NCBI GenBank assembly: GCA_044867925.1
Contig: JBIOVV010000118.1
Coordinates: 49,490 to 113,489, forward strand
Reading direction: 5' to 3'
Length of the DNA stretch: 64,000 nt
Origin: VRUE01 sp044867925
Lineage (GTDB): Bacteria; Actinomycetota; Thermoleophilia; Solirubrobacterales; 70-9
Below are positions 1 through 8,244 of this stretch, piece by piece (position 1 is the first letter of the stretch; the number at the start of each line of letters is the position of its first letter). A model generated the notes under the pieces. That model searched no databases and was not told where the DNA came from. It saw only the letters and a list, made by a program, of their open reading frames with translations. Made by a program: the position numbers and the translations under genes.

Positions 1-111
1 GCGGCGGGACGCAAGCAGTATCGGGACAACGCGGCCCTGGTCGCGGTCAAGGTTCTCGCCGAGGCCGGCCAGCTGGTGGCGTTGGAGAGGCCCGGCCCCG
101 ACGGAGCGTAG
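1..111 (+). CDS. C-terminal fragment of an unidentified protein
   Basis: The window opens inside an open frame that reads 36 codons to a TAG at 109-111. The visible tail (ending in ERPGPDGA) has an amphipathic Ala/Val/Leu-rich helix and no recognisable motif. The 5' end lies outside the window, so function cannot be assigned. It is included because the frame is clean from the edge and the composition is that of a high-GC actinobacterial gene. Confidence 0.45.
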   Translation, partial: AAGRKQYRDNAALVAVKVLAEAGQLVALERPGPDGA

Positions 112-234
112 GCGCGATGCCGGAAGACCGGTCGCCAGCGCGAGGCTGGTGGCGATGTGGCGATCGTCGTGTCGGCGAAGGCGCAGATCGTGGCGGCAAA
201 CCCAGAATTAACGGGAAGGGCGCGCCAAGTGGGC

Positions 235-411
235 TTAGCGGACCATTCTTCCGAGGAGGAATGCTCCGGCCAAGGCGACGGCGAACGTGGACTTCACGCC
301 AACTGCCGGCAGGGATCCCAGTACGCCGAGCAGGATGCCCAGGTCGGCCTTTTCGATCTCGACCTTGGCCTTCGAATTGGGTCCCGCCCTGGCTCTACGC
401 TTATGGCTCAT
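235..411 (-). CDS. Possible small membrane protein (58 aa)
   Basis: This minus-strand frame encodes 58 residues. A basic head (MSHKRRARAG) is followed by an acidic/basic linker and then by two hydrophobic stretches (about residues 23-36 and 40-53) that could form a hairpin in the membrane. The ATG chosen (409-411) sits back to back with the proposed ATG of the plus-strand gene at 410, so at least one of the two starts may be wrong. A longer upstream extension of the frame looks like out-of-frame shadow. No family recognised. Confidence 0.35.
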   Translation of the reverse strand: MSHKRRARAGPNSKAKVEIEKADLGILLGVLGSLPAVGVKSTFAVALAGAFLLGRMVR

Positions 412-1486
412 GACCATCCGAGTATCGAATCGCCCGAAGGCTCGCGCAATCGAAATTGGAGGTTGGTCGCACGAAGCGCTACAAAGGCCAATCGGCTGGT
501 CATTGCCACTTCTTGAGGGCACGCAACTCGCCAACGACGTTGCGACCATTCGCCGCTGTGGAGATCGCAGTCGGCCCTTTGGCCTTTGGCTCAAGCACTT
601 CAGTCCCGAGCACGGGGACGGCTACGTGATCACCAGCGTCACGTCCCGTGATCTCGCTCGCTGGTTGCACGGGATAAAGGCCGTCTTCTCCGCCTCGATG
701 ACGAGTGACCTAAGCCTGCGGGCCGAGCGGGAGTCCTATTGGCACGATGCTGAGCGAGCCCAGGCGCTGCTGGCAGACTTCGATTGGGCTCGGTGGGATC
801 TGCAGAATCCCGTGGGCACGCGAGCTGCTCCCCGTCTCCGTCGAACCGCAACCAGGCGTCGCAGGGCCTTGGCTGCGGAGCTGCGAATCTTGATGGCGGA
901 AGGATTGGAGGGAAAGGTGGGTCAGGAGGTGCCGAACTCCGCCGTTTACACCGCCCTGGTCGCAAGGCACATCGAGGTACCTGGCCTTCGCGTTTGTGAG
1001 TGCTGTCATCTCGTTTTCAAGGCTCGTCGACAAAGTCCGGCCAGTCGCTGTCCTGCCTGCCGGCGATCGCCGCCGCGCTACAAGCTCTTCGCCGTGGTCG
1101 ATGGGGGCTGGCATCTCTCGGCGCGACTTGGGCCGCCCTGGTACCACGTCGTGGGGGGCAAGCCCGGAAGGCCAAGGGGCGCTGAATACATCGGCCTGTG
1201 CACAGAGTGTGGTGGAGAGTTCGTGGCCGCATCGGCGAGACAGCACCTGTGTCGTAACTGCGGTGGCTCCTCAGGCCGCGTACGGCGTGCACGAGGAGCA
1301 AGTGGGAGGGGCAGGCAACGCTTCCGCTTCGCTGCCAAAGACGGGCCTCTGAGCTCGGTGGGGGTTCGCTTTCCAAACGGCGAGCAAGGCAGCCTGAGTG
1401 CGGTGGACGGGGTGGTGGAGACGACGGACGCCGAGGTGGCTGCCCAACTGGACCGGAACCGGTCTTTGCGCAGGCTTCCCGACTGA
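410..1486 (+). CDS. Double zinc-ribbon protein of unknown function
   Basis: A 358-aa protein. The N-terminal half (to about residue 180) has no motif I recognise and holds an Arg-rich helix. The second half carries two Cys-pair ribbons: CECC with CPAC (about residues 193-216) and CTEC with CRNC (about 261-281). Each looks like a four-cysteine zinc ribbon of the kind used for nucleic-acid or protein binding. The start was taken at the ATG at 410; the open frame extends upstream to 287, but that stretch overlaps a possible small gene on the other strand. The next gene begins 28 bp downstream on the same strand, so they may be cotranscribed. Confidence 0.6.
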   Translation: MTIRVSNRPKARAIEIGGWSHEALQRPIGWSLPLLEGTQLANDVATIRRCGDRSRPFGLWLKHFSPEHGDGYVITSVTSRDLARWLHGIKAVFSASMTSDLSLRAERESYWHDAERAQALLADFDWARWDLQNPVGTRAAPRLRRTATRRRRALAAELRILMAEGLEGKVGQEVPNSAVYTALVARHIEVPGLRVCECCHLVFKARRQSPASRCPACRRSPPRYKLFAVVDGGWHLSARLGPPWYHVVGGKPGRPRGAEYIGLCTECGGEFVAASARQHLCRNCGGSSGRVRRARGASGRGRQRFRFAAKDGPLSSVGVRFPNGEQGSLSAVDGVVETTDAEVAAQLDRNRSLRRLPD

Positions 1487-1514
1487 TGTCATCGAGGCGG
1501 CCGGGCGATCCAGC

Positions 1515-2312
1515 ATGAGTTCGACAGACGATCCATTTGCCGCGGCGGCGCGCGACCTCAAGGAGCGAATCGAGGCACACGGCGAAACGCGCTCGACGAA
1601 GCGCTACGAGGATGCGCAGACTCATCTGGATCGTCTGGTCCAAGACTTCGCTGTGGGACTGCATTCGAGTTGGTTCGCATTCACGCGATATCCAGAGGGT
1701 GCCCAGTGGCTTTTGCAGAACTCGGCGGATGACTTGCTCGAGTCCGCGATCGCGCTTCCGGTCCTGACCCGCGATGGCATATTCAACGTTGCGCGGCGGG
1801 AGCTCCGATATCTGCTCGAGGCAACGGTGAAGTACGTGTATGTCGACCAGCAACTGCCCGCTGAGGCCTCGCTCGACGAGCGCATTCGATTCTTGGGCGA
1901 CAGTGGGAAGGTGCCTCGCTCGTCGATCACGCCTATAGACGAAGTGACGCTCCGGATGGTCGAGAAGCCAGAGGAGTTGCGAGGTGCTGTCAAGCAGTCC
2001 TTCGGTGCATTGAGTGGCTATGTGCATCCCTCGCGGCCCACCCTAGAAGAGCGGTTGGTGCGCGCCAAGCAGGGCGAATTCTCGGGATTCGAGGGCCCGA
2101 AGGTGATCGAAGCCTTTAACCGCTTGACCTCGCAGACGCTGGACCTAGTGCTGGCCCTGGTCTTTGAGGGCATTGGCCCGAGTTTCTCGGGGGACATAAT
2201 CGTCGGCGTGTTCGATGAGAACCCTCGATGGAAGTTCCATCGAACCAGGTTTGTGGCACAGGTGTCTCGACACTTCGATTACAAGGTGGAGCGGCAAGGA
2301 CGGCCGAGCTGA
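1515..2312 (+). CDS. Alpha-helical protein of unknown function
   Basis: A 265-aa, largely helical soluble protein. It begins with an acidic/basic amphipathic region (residues 8-35), then a core with the segment RELRYLLEATVKYVYV (about 92-107) and a conserved-looking GYVHPSRPTLEERL near residue 170. The YVHPS segment resembles proteins with HEPN-like helical bundles, but I cannot show the HEPN catalytic R-x4-6-H, so that is only a suggestion. It lies 28 bp after the zinc-ribbon gene and converges with the minus-strand gene ending at 2335. Confidence 0.6.
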   Translation: MSSTDDPFAAAARDLKERIEAHGETRSTKRYEDAQTHLDRLVQDFAVGLHSSWFAFTRYPEGAQWLLQNSADDLLESAIALPVLTRDGIFNVARRELRYLLEATVKYVYVDQQLPAEASLDERIRFLGDSGKVPRSSITPIDEVTLRMVEKPEELRGAVKQSFGALSGYVHPSRPTLEERLVRAKQGEFSGFEGPKVIEAFNRLTSQTLDLVLALVFEGIGPSFSGDIIVGVFDENPRWKFHRTRFVAQVSRHFDYKVERQGRPS

Positions 2313-2334
2313 CTCCAGGCCGCTGGCTATACGC

Positions 2335-4131
2335 CTACTCAGAGCCGGGAAAGAGGCGACGCCGTACCGTGCCGGTCAGCTCTGCCCAGGCATCTCGGTA
2401 AAAGGGCGGCTGGCGCGCCTTGGCAACGCGTGAGTCGCCTAGAGCAGTGAGGAAGTTCGGGAAGGGCAGATTTGCCATCACCGGATCCCCCTTCCAGAGG
2501 GCAATCAGGTCGAACGCGCCGAAGCCGGCTTCCAGCAGGCCCTCCAGGTGTCCCAAATCTTCAGAGCCAAGGATCGCCAGTGGCGGCAGTCCTCGAAGCA
2601 GCCCGTTGCGCTTGATCTCCTCGCTGATGAACTGCGGGATCGGGGGCATCGTCGGAAAGCCCTCGGTGAGGACCAGCATCGGCCAGATCTTCTGCCCGTC
2701 TCGGTAGCGAAGGCCATCGAGGGTCAGCGCCCCGTTGCGATAGTCCTTGATGTTCAGGTCGAGCTGCCGTGCCTTGGCAAGCGGCCCGCTCTCGAGATCT
2801 TCGAGAAAGGAGCGCCAGTCGCCGCGGGTTACCGTCGCGACTCGCGGCCGGCGCGAGACGACCTCGCAGAAGATCACGCCCTCATTGGCGCCGTCGAGGA
2901 CCGCGTCGGTCGACTCGACCCTCCGGCCGCCCCGCATGTACTCCTTTTGCCGGTGGACCCTCGGCACTCCGAACTCAGGCATCATCCTTTCCCAGGCCCG
3001 CTGCACGAAGTCCTCGAACACAGTGCCGAAGGGACTGGTGAACTCGCTTCGGTTTCGGCCCTCGTCTAGCACGCCGTCGGCCAGCTCGAAGAACATGCCT
3101 TCGGTGCACCGTCGCTCCAACGAGTCCAGGGCGAGCGGGATGATGCCCCCGTCTGGCAAGCGCAACAACGGCCGCTCCTCAAAGGTCTGCGCCCTGTACT
3201 GGGTGTGGCCATATTTAGCCTCCTCCTCTTCTAGGCTTTCTCGACACTCCTCGAGCGTCTGGGCATTGGCGTCGAGGAACGGCCCCCAGATACCGGCTCC
3301 GATCGCCGAGTTGGAGAAGTACTGCACTGGAACGACATGAAAAGCCTCGCTGCTTCCGTGCCCGTAGGTGCCAAACCGGGTGAAAAAGGCAAACCCGGTC
3401 GTAAGCCAGTCGGGCATGGAAATCCCCGTGTAGCGCTCGAATGCGGCAGCGGCGTCAAACGCCTCCGGGGTCGCGATCTCCTCCCAGGCGCGAACGAGAA
3501 TGTCGTAGTAGCGGCTCCACAAGAGCTCGCTGTCGTGGCGGCCGTTGATCCCGAGCTGTCGCAGAATCCACGGTATTACCGTCTCGTTGTTCAGCGTCGC
3601 CGCATCGTTCTCATCGAGCCCGGGCTCCTTGAATACATCGCCAACGCCGAGCAGGCATTCGATGAACGCTCCGGTCAGCTCGCCGCTCTTGAAGTTGTCG
3701 GCCGGCCGGGAGTCCGCGTGCAATACGGCCAGCCTCGCCAGATGCACGACCTGCTGAGAGAAGAAGATCGCCCGGGTCTCGCCGTCAGGGCCGTTCATCT
3801 TCTCGATCAGGATCGATTTCGCCTCCTCGGGCCAGTTGAGACGCTCGATGATCAGCCGATGCGCCTTGGGACTGGCCGGCGGGGCGGAGTTGACCATGCA
3901 GGAAAGCCGCCCCAGGACGTCAAGGCAGTCGAAGGCGGACATGCGTGAGAGGCGCTCGACGATGTCCGCCTCGCTCAACTCGATCTCGGTCAGCGCCTTC
4001 CAAGTGACGAAGACGTGAGCAAAGCTGTGTTCTTTTCTCGTCTGAGATCCAGGCGGGACGAGCAGGCTGCCGTCGGACCGGCTCGCGCTTAGCAGTGCAG
4101 GGGGGAGGGTGAGTTTGCGGTGTTCGCTCAT
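2335..4131 (-). CDS. Large protein with possible PD-(D/E)XK nuclease-like C-terminal half
   Basis: A 598-aa protein starting at ATG 4131, 25 bp after the DUF4365-like gene; an in-frame ATG three codons upstream (4140) is possible. The first 330 residues are helical and unrecognised. From about 355 there is a stretch reminiscent of restriction-like nucleases: FGTVFEDFVQRAWE, then STDAVLDGANEG and VIFCEVVSRR, i.e. an acidic residue followed by a hydrophobic strand with E-x-V rather than the usual E-x-K, then an amphipathic helix (KARQLDLNIKDY). If a nuclease, the catalytic Lys is replaced or displaced. The arrangement with a DUF4365-like partner suggests a two-gene defence or DNA-processing module; this is inference. 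Confidence 0.6.
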   Translation of the reverse strand: MSEHRKLTLPPALLSASRSDGSLLVPPGSQTRKEHSFAHVFVTWKALTEIELSEADIVERLSRMSAFDCLDVLGRLSCMVNSAPPASPKAHRLIIERLNWPEEAKSILIEKMNGPDGETRAIFFSQQVVHLARLAVLHADSRPADNFKSGELTGAFIECLLGVGDVFKEPGLDENDAATLNNETVIPWILRQLGINGRHDSELLWSRYYDILVRAWEEIATPEAFDAAAAFERYTGISMPDWLTTGFAFFTRFGTYGHGSSEAFHVVPVQYFSNSAIGAGIWGPFLDANAQTLEECRESLEEEEAKYGHTQYRAQTFEERPLLRLPDGGIIPLALDSLERRCTEGMFFELADGVLDEGRNRSEFTSPFGTVFEDFVQRAWERMMPEFGVPRVHRQKEYMRGGRRVESTDAVLDGANEGVIFCEVVSRRPRVATVTRGDWRSFLEDLESGPLAKARQLDLNIKDYRNGALTLDGLRYRDGQKIWPMLVLTEGFPTMPPIPQFISEEIKRNGLLRGLPPLAILGSEDLGHLEGLLEAGFGAFDLIALWKGDPVMANLPFPNFLTALGDSRVAKARQPPFYRDAWAELTGTVRRRLFPGSE

Positions 4132-4156
4132 CGTCGGCAAAGCGGGCTGTAGGCGA

Positions 4157-5272
4157 CTAGAGAGGCGACTCGACCCACCTCAGGTTGACGAGGCGCCAGC
4201 TGAGCCGATCCAGGAACTCCAGATAGACGTTCGTCGCGGTGAGCACGTTGAATGCCAGGCTCCCGAGCCCTTGGGGCACTCCGGCCAGCGGCTCCAGAGT
4301 GGTCCGCCATCCCCCAAGGAGCCCTGGCTGCATATCCGAGGCGTTGAAGAACACCAGCGCTCTCTCTATGCCTTCCGATTGGAGATCGTCCACGAGCTTC
4401 CTTGTCGCCTCGCTTGAGCGCGGTCCGCCGGCGACGTCCCGGTGTATGACGACCAGTACATCGCCTTGGGCAGAGTGCGGTCGCGCCTCGAGCCGAAAGT
4501 CGCTGTCGGGCCCGACGCCGAACTCGGTTTCGAGTGGAAACGTCCACTCATAGGTGAGGTACAGCCGCCCGACCACAGCGCTTACCGCCCCGATCGGCCG
4601 GTCGAGCAGCGATCCAATGTCTACCTCATGCGAGGGGCGGAACTCGTGTGCATCCAAAAGGCGAAGCACAAGCTTTTCGAAGTCGCTCGGCATCAGGGGG
4701 TCGAGCTCGCTGCGCAGCGGATCCAGGTTGTGGCCGAGGGGGCGACCCCGGAACTCGGGTCCATCGAGGCGAAGGCTGCGATGCCGCGGCATTTGCCGGA
4801 GGGCATCCTCGAGGGTCGCCGACAGGGGGACTCGCAGAGTCGTCGTCTGCTGGTCCTCTGGGAGCTCGGCGAGCCTGCGAAGACCGCCGCTGCGCTCGAC
4901 GAGATCGCGGACATCGTGCACCAGGAACCGGTCAAGCGCCTCGACGTAGAGGGCCAAATAGACGGGCTCCGGATGGGCGAACCAGTAGAGCAGGTGCTCG
5001 ACGCTCAGTCCGCCCACCGGCACGTCCTCGGCCCCGGCCAGCTCGCCCGCGCCAATCGTCGAAGCCCGGATGCCCTTGAGTTGAAACCAAACTCGGACCT
5101 GCCCCAGCTCTCGGTCATCTCCCCGGGATGAGGGCTCGTAGAGATGCAGCCCTAGGTCAAGCGCCGCCCGGTCGCTGTCATAACCGACAAATTGACCATG
5201 GGCGGCAAGCAGTCCCTTCAGCTGGCTCGTGTAGATCTGCTCGAAGCGATCTTGCTCGCCGACCAATGGCAT
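4157..5272 (-). CDS. DUF4365-like domain protein
   Basis: A 371-aa protein. The first 140 residues fit the DUF4365 pattern: an N-terminal helix, a strand with Asp (DSDRAALDLGLHLYEP), VRVWFQLKG (the Q-x-K element of this PD-(D/E)XK-like family), then LSVEHLLYWFAHPEPVYLALY. The rest (about 190-371) is a second, unrecognised domain. Proteins of this family often sit in defence islands and act as nuclease-like partners. The gene is first in a minus-strand pair, with the 598-aa putative nuclease following within 25 bp. The start was taken at the first ATG; no strong Shine-Dalgarno sequence is seen. Confidence 0.7.
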   Translation of the reverse strand: MPLVGEQDRFEQIYTSQLKGLLAAHGQFVGYDSDRAALDLGLHLYEPSSRGDDRELGQVRVWFQLKGIRASTIGAGELAGAEDVPVGGLSVEHLLYWFAHPEPVYLALYVEALDRFLVHDVRDLVERSGGLRRLAELPEDQQTTTLRVPLSATLEDALRQMPRHRSLRLDGPEFRGRPLGHNLDPLRSELDPLMPSDFEKLVLRLLDAHEFRPSHEVDIGSLLDRPIGAVSAVVGRLYLTYEWTFPLETEFGVGPDSDFRLEARPHSAQGDVLVVIHRDVAGGPRSSEATRKLVDDLQSEGIERALVFFNASDMQPGLLGGWRTTLEPLAGVPQGLGSLAFNVLTATNVYLEFLDRLSWRLVNLRWVESPL

Positions 5273-5411
5273 CCACCTAGGATCTTATGCGCAGAATCGC
5301 CAGTATCGACCGGCAGGCTGGTTCTGTCGCCTGGATCCGAGGACAAGCTCGTCGGCTGTTACCTGACGCCGTTCTTGGCCGGGCTCGCTCCCTGCTCGCG
5401 GCTACCTGGAG

Positions 5412-6377
5412 TCAGGGGTAGGCGACCGGGCGCCCGAGCTGCCAGCCCTCGGCGGTCTCGACCAGGGCTGGGCATCTCGACAGGATGAGCGGGAGCTGGT
5501 CGGGGTCGACCGAGGCGCCCAGCTGGGCCACCAACGTCTCCAAGGTGATCGGCTCACGCTTGCGGGCGAGAACGAAGACGACGGCCCGCTCGGCTTCATT
5601 GCCGCTACCTGGCACTAGGCGGGACGCGATCTGACTGCTGGCCTCGTTTCGCGTTTGCATGATGTAGAGGAAGCCGCGCAAAAGGTGGAGCCCGAACGTT
5701 TTCGCACGATCGACGCTGAGGCGAACGCGCTCGGGCCCGTAGGGCCCGAAGATGTAGGCGCCCAACAGGAGGAGGGCGACGGCGAACTGTGGGTAGCGGC
5801 GAGCCAGCTTGACCGCTTCGCTGATCACCAGGGCCGTCAGCTCGGGAGTGATCCTGATCGTGGCATCGACGCCTAGGAGGGTGTCGGCCAGCTCGGGGAC
5901 GTCATGCCAGCCTTTGGAGGCGAGCCCTCGCGAGGTCAGGTGTTTGTCGTCAGAGAAGGCGAGTAGCGGACCCATCAAGGCGACGGCGTCAGCGAAGGGC
6001 AGATCGTCGGCATCCTCATCCGCCAGACTTCGACGGCGATCATCTGCCAGTGCTGGTATGGCGTCGACGACGCGAACGTGGGGGCCGTAGTGGTCCCACC
6101 ATGCCGTTTCGACGGACTCGACCGGAACCCGTGCTGCTGAGGCGATGCGGTCGAATTTGGTTGGGACCTCTTCGGCGACGTTGGCTGGTACGTAGAGGAT
6201 CGCCGTGCCGGAACGCGCAGCGGACAGCAGGCGAGGACGGTGCCCCTTGGCGAGGCTATGTAGCTCCCTGAAGAGGACGCTCGTGTCGACCAGCTGGGGT
6301 AGCGGCAGCTCGATCCAGAACTGCTCGGTCGGAGCGCTCGTCACGACGCCTCGCGATTGACCTCGGTCGTCCGGCAT
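5412..6377 (-). CDS. PIN-domain protein with membrane segment and C-terminal helical domain
   Basis: A 321-aa protein. Residues 29-37 (LVDTSVLFR) give the first PIN aspartate. An acidic AEEVP follows near residue 69, then DEDADDLPFADAVAL with several acidic residues, and FSDDKHL, the late PIN motif. This matches the metal-binding acidic set of PIN ribonucleases. After the PIN fold comes a hydrophobic segment (about 198-216, FAVALLLLGAYIFGPYG) that looks membrane-spanning, then a C-terminal region resembling a small winged helix. An RNA- or DNA-cleaving role is likely from the family; a membrane-tethered PIN protein is unusual. No antitoxin-like small partner is adjacent. Confidence 0.7.
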   Translation of the reverse strand: MPDDRGQSRGVVTSAPTEQFWIELPLPQLVDTSVLFRELHSLAKGHRPRLLSAARSGTAILYVPANVAEEVPTKFDRIASAARVPVESVETAWWDHYGPHVRVVDAIPALADDRRRSLADEDADDLPFADAVALMGPLLAFSDDKHLTSRGLASKGWHDVPELADTLLGVDATIRITPELTALVISEAVKLARRYPQFAVALLLLGAYIFGPYGPERVRLSVDRAKTFGLHLLRGFLYIMQTRNEASSQIASRLVPGSGNEAERAVVFVLARKREPITLETLVAQLGASVDPDQLPLILSRCPALVETAEGWQLGRPVAYP

Positions 6378-6534
6378 CGGCAGAGGGTGGCACGGCTAGC
6401 GGACTGTGTACCCGGTCGAGTCTCTTGAGCGGACAGGAGGACCAAGGATCGCCTTGTGACCAAGGCATCGCGATCAGATGTACTGGATCATCTGCCGGCT
6501 GTCGCGCGAAGCGGCACCCAGCGCCGGACCCGGA

Positions 6535-6960
6535 CTAGGACACGTAGGCCTTGCGCACCATGGCGGCCGTCCACTGGTTAGTGCCGTGTGCGGGGGGAAC
6601 ACCCTTGCGGTTCAGGAACTCGGCGATGTCGGCGAGGGACTTTCCCTTTGCGAGCTGCGTCCGGACTTGCGCCCGCCAGCCCCAGTCCCGCTTGTTGCAC
6701 CAAGAGTGGGAGAGTCGAACGTTCTCGGCGACGAACCTACCGCCATCCGATTTGAGCCTCGGGTAGTGGTCGCGCGAGGGCGTCCACTTGTTGCCCGGGG
6801 TCCCGACCGGATCGAAAGCGCCGCGCCCCTTGTGGTGGTAGCACTGCGGCATCTCGCACCTCAGGGCGAGGAGCTGGCCGCGCTCGGCCATCCGCACGAG
6901 GACATTTGCATTTTTCACGCCGAGCTCACGGAGTTGGTCCGCGACCGATTTATCTGCCAT
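6535..6960 (-). CDS. HNH-like nuclease with serine-recombinase-like C-terminal tail
   Basis: A 141-aa protein starting at ATG 6960. The middle contains MPQCYHHKG, SRDHYPRLKSDGG and ENVRLSHSWCNKRDWG. The DH...ENxRLxHxxCN order is that of HNH endonucleases, with Cys/His zinc ligands around it. The last 38 residues (AKGKSLADIAEFLN, then KGVPPAHGTNQWT and VRKAYVS) closely resemble the segment of large serine recombinases that reads G-x-S-x-x-x-I-A-x-x-L-N-x-x-G-[VI]-P. This looks like an HNH domain joined to the DNA-binding part of a recombinase. It may act in element mobility or be a homing-type nuclease; that is inference. Confidence 0.65.
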   Translation of the reverse strand: MADKSVADQLRELGVKNANVLVRMAERGQLLALRCEMPQCYHHKGRGAFDPVGTPGNKWTPSRDHYPRLKSDGGRFVAENVRLSHSWCNKRDWGWRAQVRTQLAKGKSLADIAEFLNRKGVPPAHGTNQWTAAMVRKAYVS

Positions 6961-7015
6961 GCGGCGATCCTGACACAACTGCTCTTGCGTGAAAGCGGAG
7001 GCTATGATCTTTTCT

Positions 7016-7072
7016 GAGCGATGGGGCTCGCTCTGTCATAACCGCGGCTTTGATCCCGCTGATGGCTCCTAT
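7016..7072 (+). ncRNA. Fluoride riboswitch (crcB motif)
   Basis: The sequence fits the crcB RNA consensus. P1 is GAGCG (7016-7020) paired with CGCTC (7029-7033) around ATGGGGCT. The conserved ATAACCGC follows (7038-7045), then a short stem GCGG (7044-7047)/CCGC (7056-7059), then CTGATGGCTCCTA (7059-7071), which includes the near-invariant GATG-CTCCTA element and the pseudoknot partner. It lies directly upstream of a CrcB/FluC gene, the usual target, which makes the call secure. Confidence 0.92.
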
Positions 7073-7107
7073 CCCGTCAAGCTTGGCGACGATAGGAGAG
7101 CGATCGA

Positions 7108-7170
7108 ATGAGATTTCAGCGGCAACGCCACCCGCTGCCGGAGGTCCCCCATCTGAAGGCGAAAGCGTGA
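7108..7170 (+). CDS. Leader ORF coupled to the fluoride channel gene (20 aa)
   Basis: An ATG at 7108 with AGGAG at 7094-7098 begins a 20-codon frame (MRFQRQRHPLPEVPHLKAKA) ending in TGA at 7168-7170. That stop overlaps the GTG start of the channel gene (GTGA at 7167-7170), the signature of translational coupling. The channel start itself lacks a strong Shine-Dalgarno sequence. A riboswitch just upstream could then control ribosome entry at this leader. The peptide has no recognisable function. Confidence 0.55.
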   Translation: MRFQRQRHPLPEVPHLKAKA

Positions 7171-7526
7171 GCGCAGGAGCCTGGATCGCGGTTGGGCTCT
7201 TGGGCGGCCTAGCCGCCAGCGCTCGCTTCGTCGTCGACTCCGAGGTGTCGCGTCGCACGAGCGGGCCTTTCCCGACTGGCATCCTCGTCGTGAATCTGAT
7301 CGGTGCCTTCCTTGTGGGGGTTCTGAGCGCGACGGCGCTCGACAGCGAATCGCTCGCGATTCTCGCCAGCGTGATCGGCTCATTCACTACTTTCTCGACA
7401 TGGATGCTCGACACGAATCGATTGATTGCCGCGAAGCACGCCAGTCTCGCCTGGCTCAATATCGGCCTTCCGCTTGTTGCAGGCTTCTTGGTTGTCGCGT
7501 TGGGCAACTCGTTGGTTCGTCTTTGA
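7167..7526 (+). CDS. crcB: Fluoride ion channel CrcB/FluC
   Basis: Starting at GTG 7167 the protein is 119 aa, close to the normal CrcB length; the longer frame from 7050 would run through the riboswitch and is rejected. It has four hydrophobic helices, an early GGLAASARF, the segment FPTGILVVNLIGAFLVG, and GSFTTFSTW, the family signature around the fluoride pore Phe/Thr/Ser residues. FluC proteins work as dual-topology dimers exporting fluoride; only one copy is visible. Fluoride-dependent control is expected from the upstream riboswitch. Confidence 0.93.
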   Translation: MSAGAWIAVGLLGGLAASARFVVDSEVSRRTSGPFPTGILVVNLIGAFLVGVLSATALDSESLAILASVIGSFTTFSTWMLDTNRLIAAKHASLAWLNIGLPLVAGFLVVALGNSLVRL

Positions 7527-7635
7527 GCGGCCGAACAGCTTTTTTTTGCTCCGGCGTCGACGCGGCGTGTTGGCTGTCAACAGGCACGCCGGCGCATTTG
7601 AAGATCACCAGATAGCGTTGATTTTGGTGTCCCTT

Positions 7636-8223
7636 ATGTCGTCATCCGGTCGGCGGTCGAGAGGTTCATTCCCATGGACCCCTGGCAGTCGCAGGCGATT
7701 GCTCATCGTCTTCGGAGTTGCGATGGTGGCGTTCGACCTCGTACTCGTTGTCATCGATCAGCACCTAGAGGCAACGGGTGGGCCTTCAATCACCGTCCTC
7801 GAGCTCTCCGGCAGCGAGCAGCGTGCCGCCGAAATCATGGCGGAATGGGGAGCTCATGGCCGGAATCTCGCCCGACTGTCGCTATGGATTGACTTCGGCT
7901 TCATGGCGAGCTATGGAACGTTTTTCACGCTTGCGGCGATCGCCACCCGGGACTTTGCGAGAGAGCGGCGCCTTCGGCTGCTCGCTGCCATTGGGATCGC
8001 TGCTCCACTTTTTGCTGCCTCGGCAGTTCTTTTCGATGCCGCAGAAAACATCGTTTGGCTTCTAGTTCTCGGCGGCCACGGAGGAAGTTTTGCCCCGCCC
8101 CTCGCGACGGCCTGCGCCAGCCTCAAGTTCCTTCTCATCGGTCTCGCGATCCTCTACGTAGCGGGGGGGTTGGTCGCTCGTTTCCACCAACGCTGGAGAC
8201 GGAGGGAGCAGCGGCGGGCCTGA
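7636..8223 (+). CDS. Polytopic membrane protein of unknown function
   Basis: A 195-aa protein from ATG 7636, 109 bp after the fluoride channel gene. It shows about four transmembrane helices (near residues 20-40, 78-98, 113-133 and 155-178), separated by short basic loops, and ends in an Arg-rich tail. The loop with AEWGAHGRNLARLSLWIDFG and the segment AENIVWLLVL resemble small Actinobacteria membrane proteins of unknown role. It may be cotranscribed with crcB, but nothing in the sequence ties it to fluoride. Confidence 0.65.
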   Translation: MSSSGRRSRGSFPWTPGSRRRLLIVFGVAMVAFDLVLVVIDQHLEATGGPSITVLELSGSEQRAAEIMAEWGAHGRNLARLSLWIDFGFMASYGTFFTLAAIATRDFARERRLRLLAAIGIAAPLFAASAVLFDAAENIVWLLVLGGHGGSFAPPLATACASLKFLLIGLAILYVAGGLVARFHQRWRRREQRRA

Positions 8224-8226
8224 GGG

Positions 8227-8244
8227 GTTACCTAACCCTCAAGT
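8227..8244 (+). terminator. Short hairpin after the membrane protein gene
   Basis: GGGTTA (8225-8230) and TAACCC (8233-8238) pair across a very short loop immediately after the stop codon at 8223. There is no U-tract, so this is only a candidate terminator. The rest of 8239-8460 is gene-free and ends in AAAGGAG before the next start. Confidence 0.3.

Noticed and set aside
157..516. Plus-strand frame of 119 codons near the left end
   Set aside because: Its composition is that of an out-of-frame read and it overlaps two better candidates; no ribosome binding site.
7050..7166. Longer start of the fluoride channel gene at ATG 7050
   Set aside because: It would start inside the riboswitch and add 39 residues without resemblance to CrcB.
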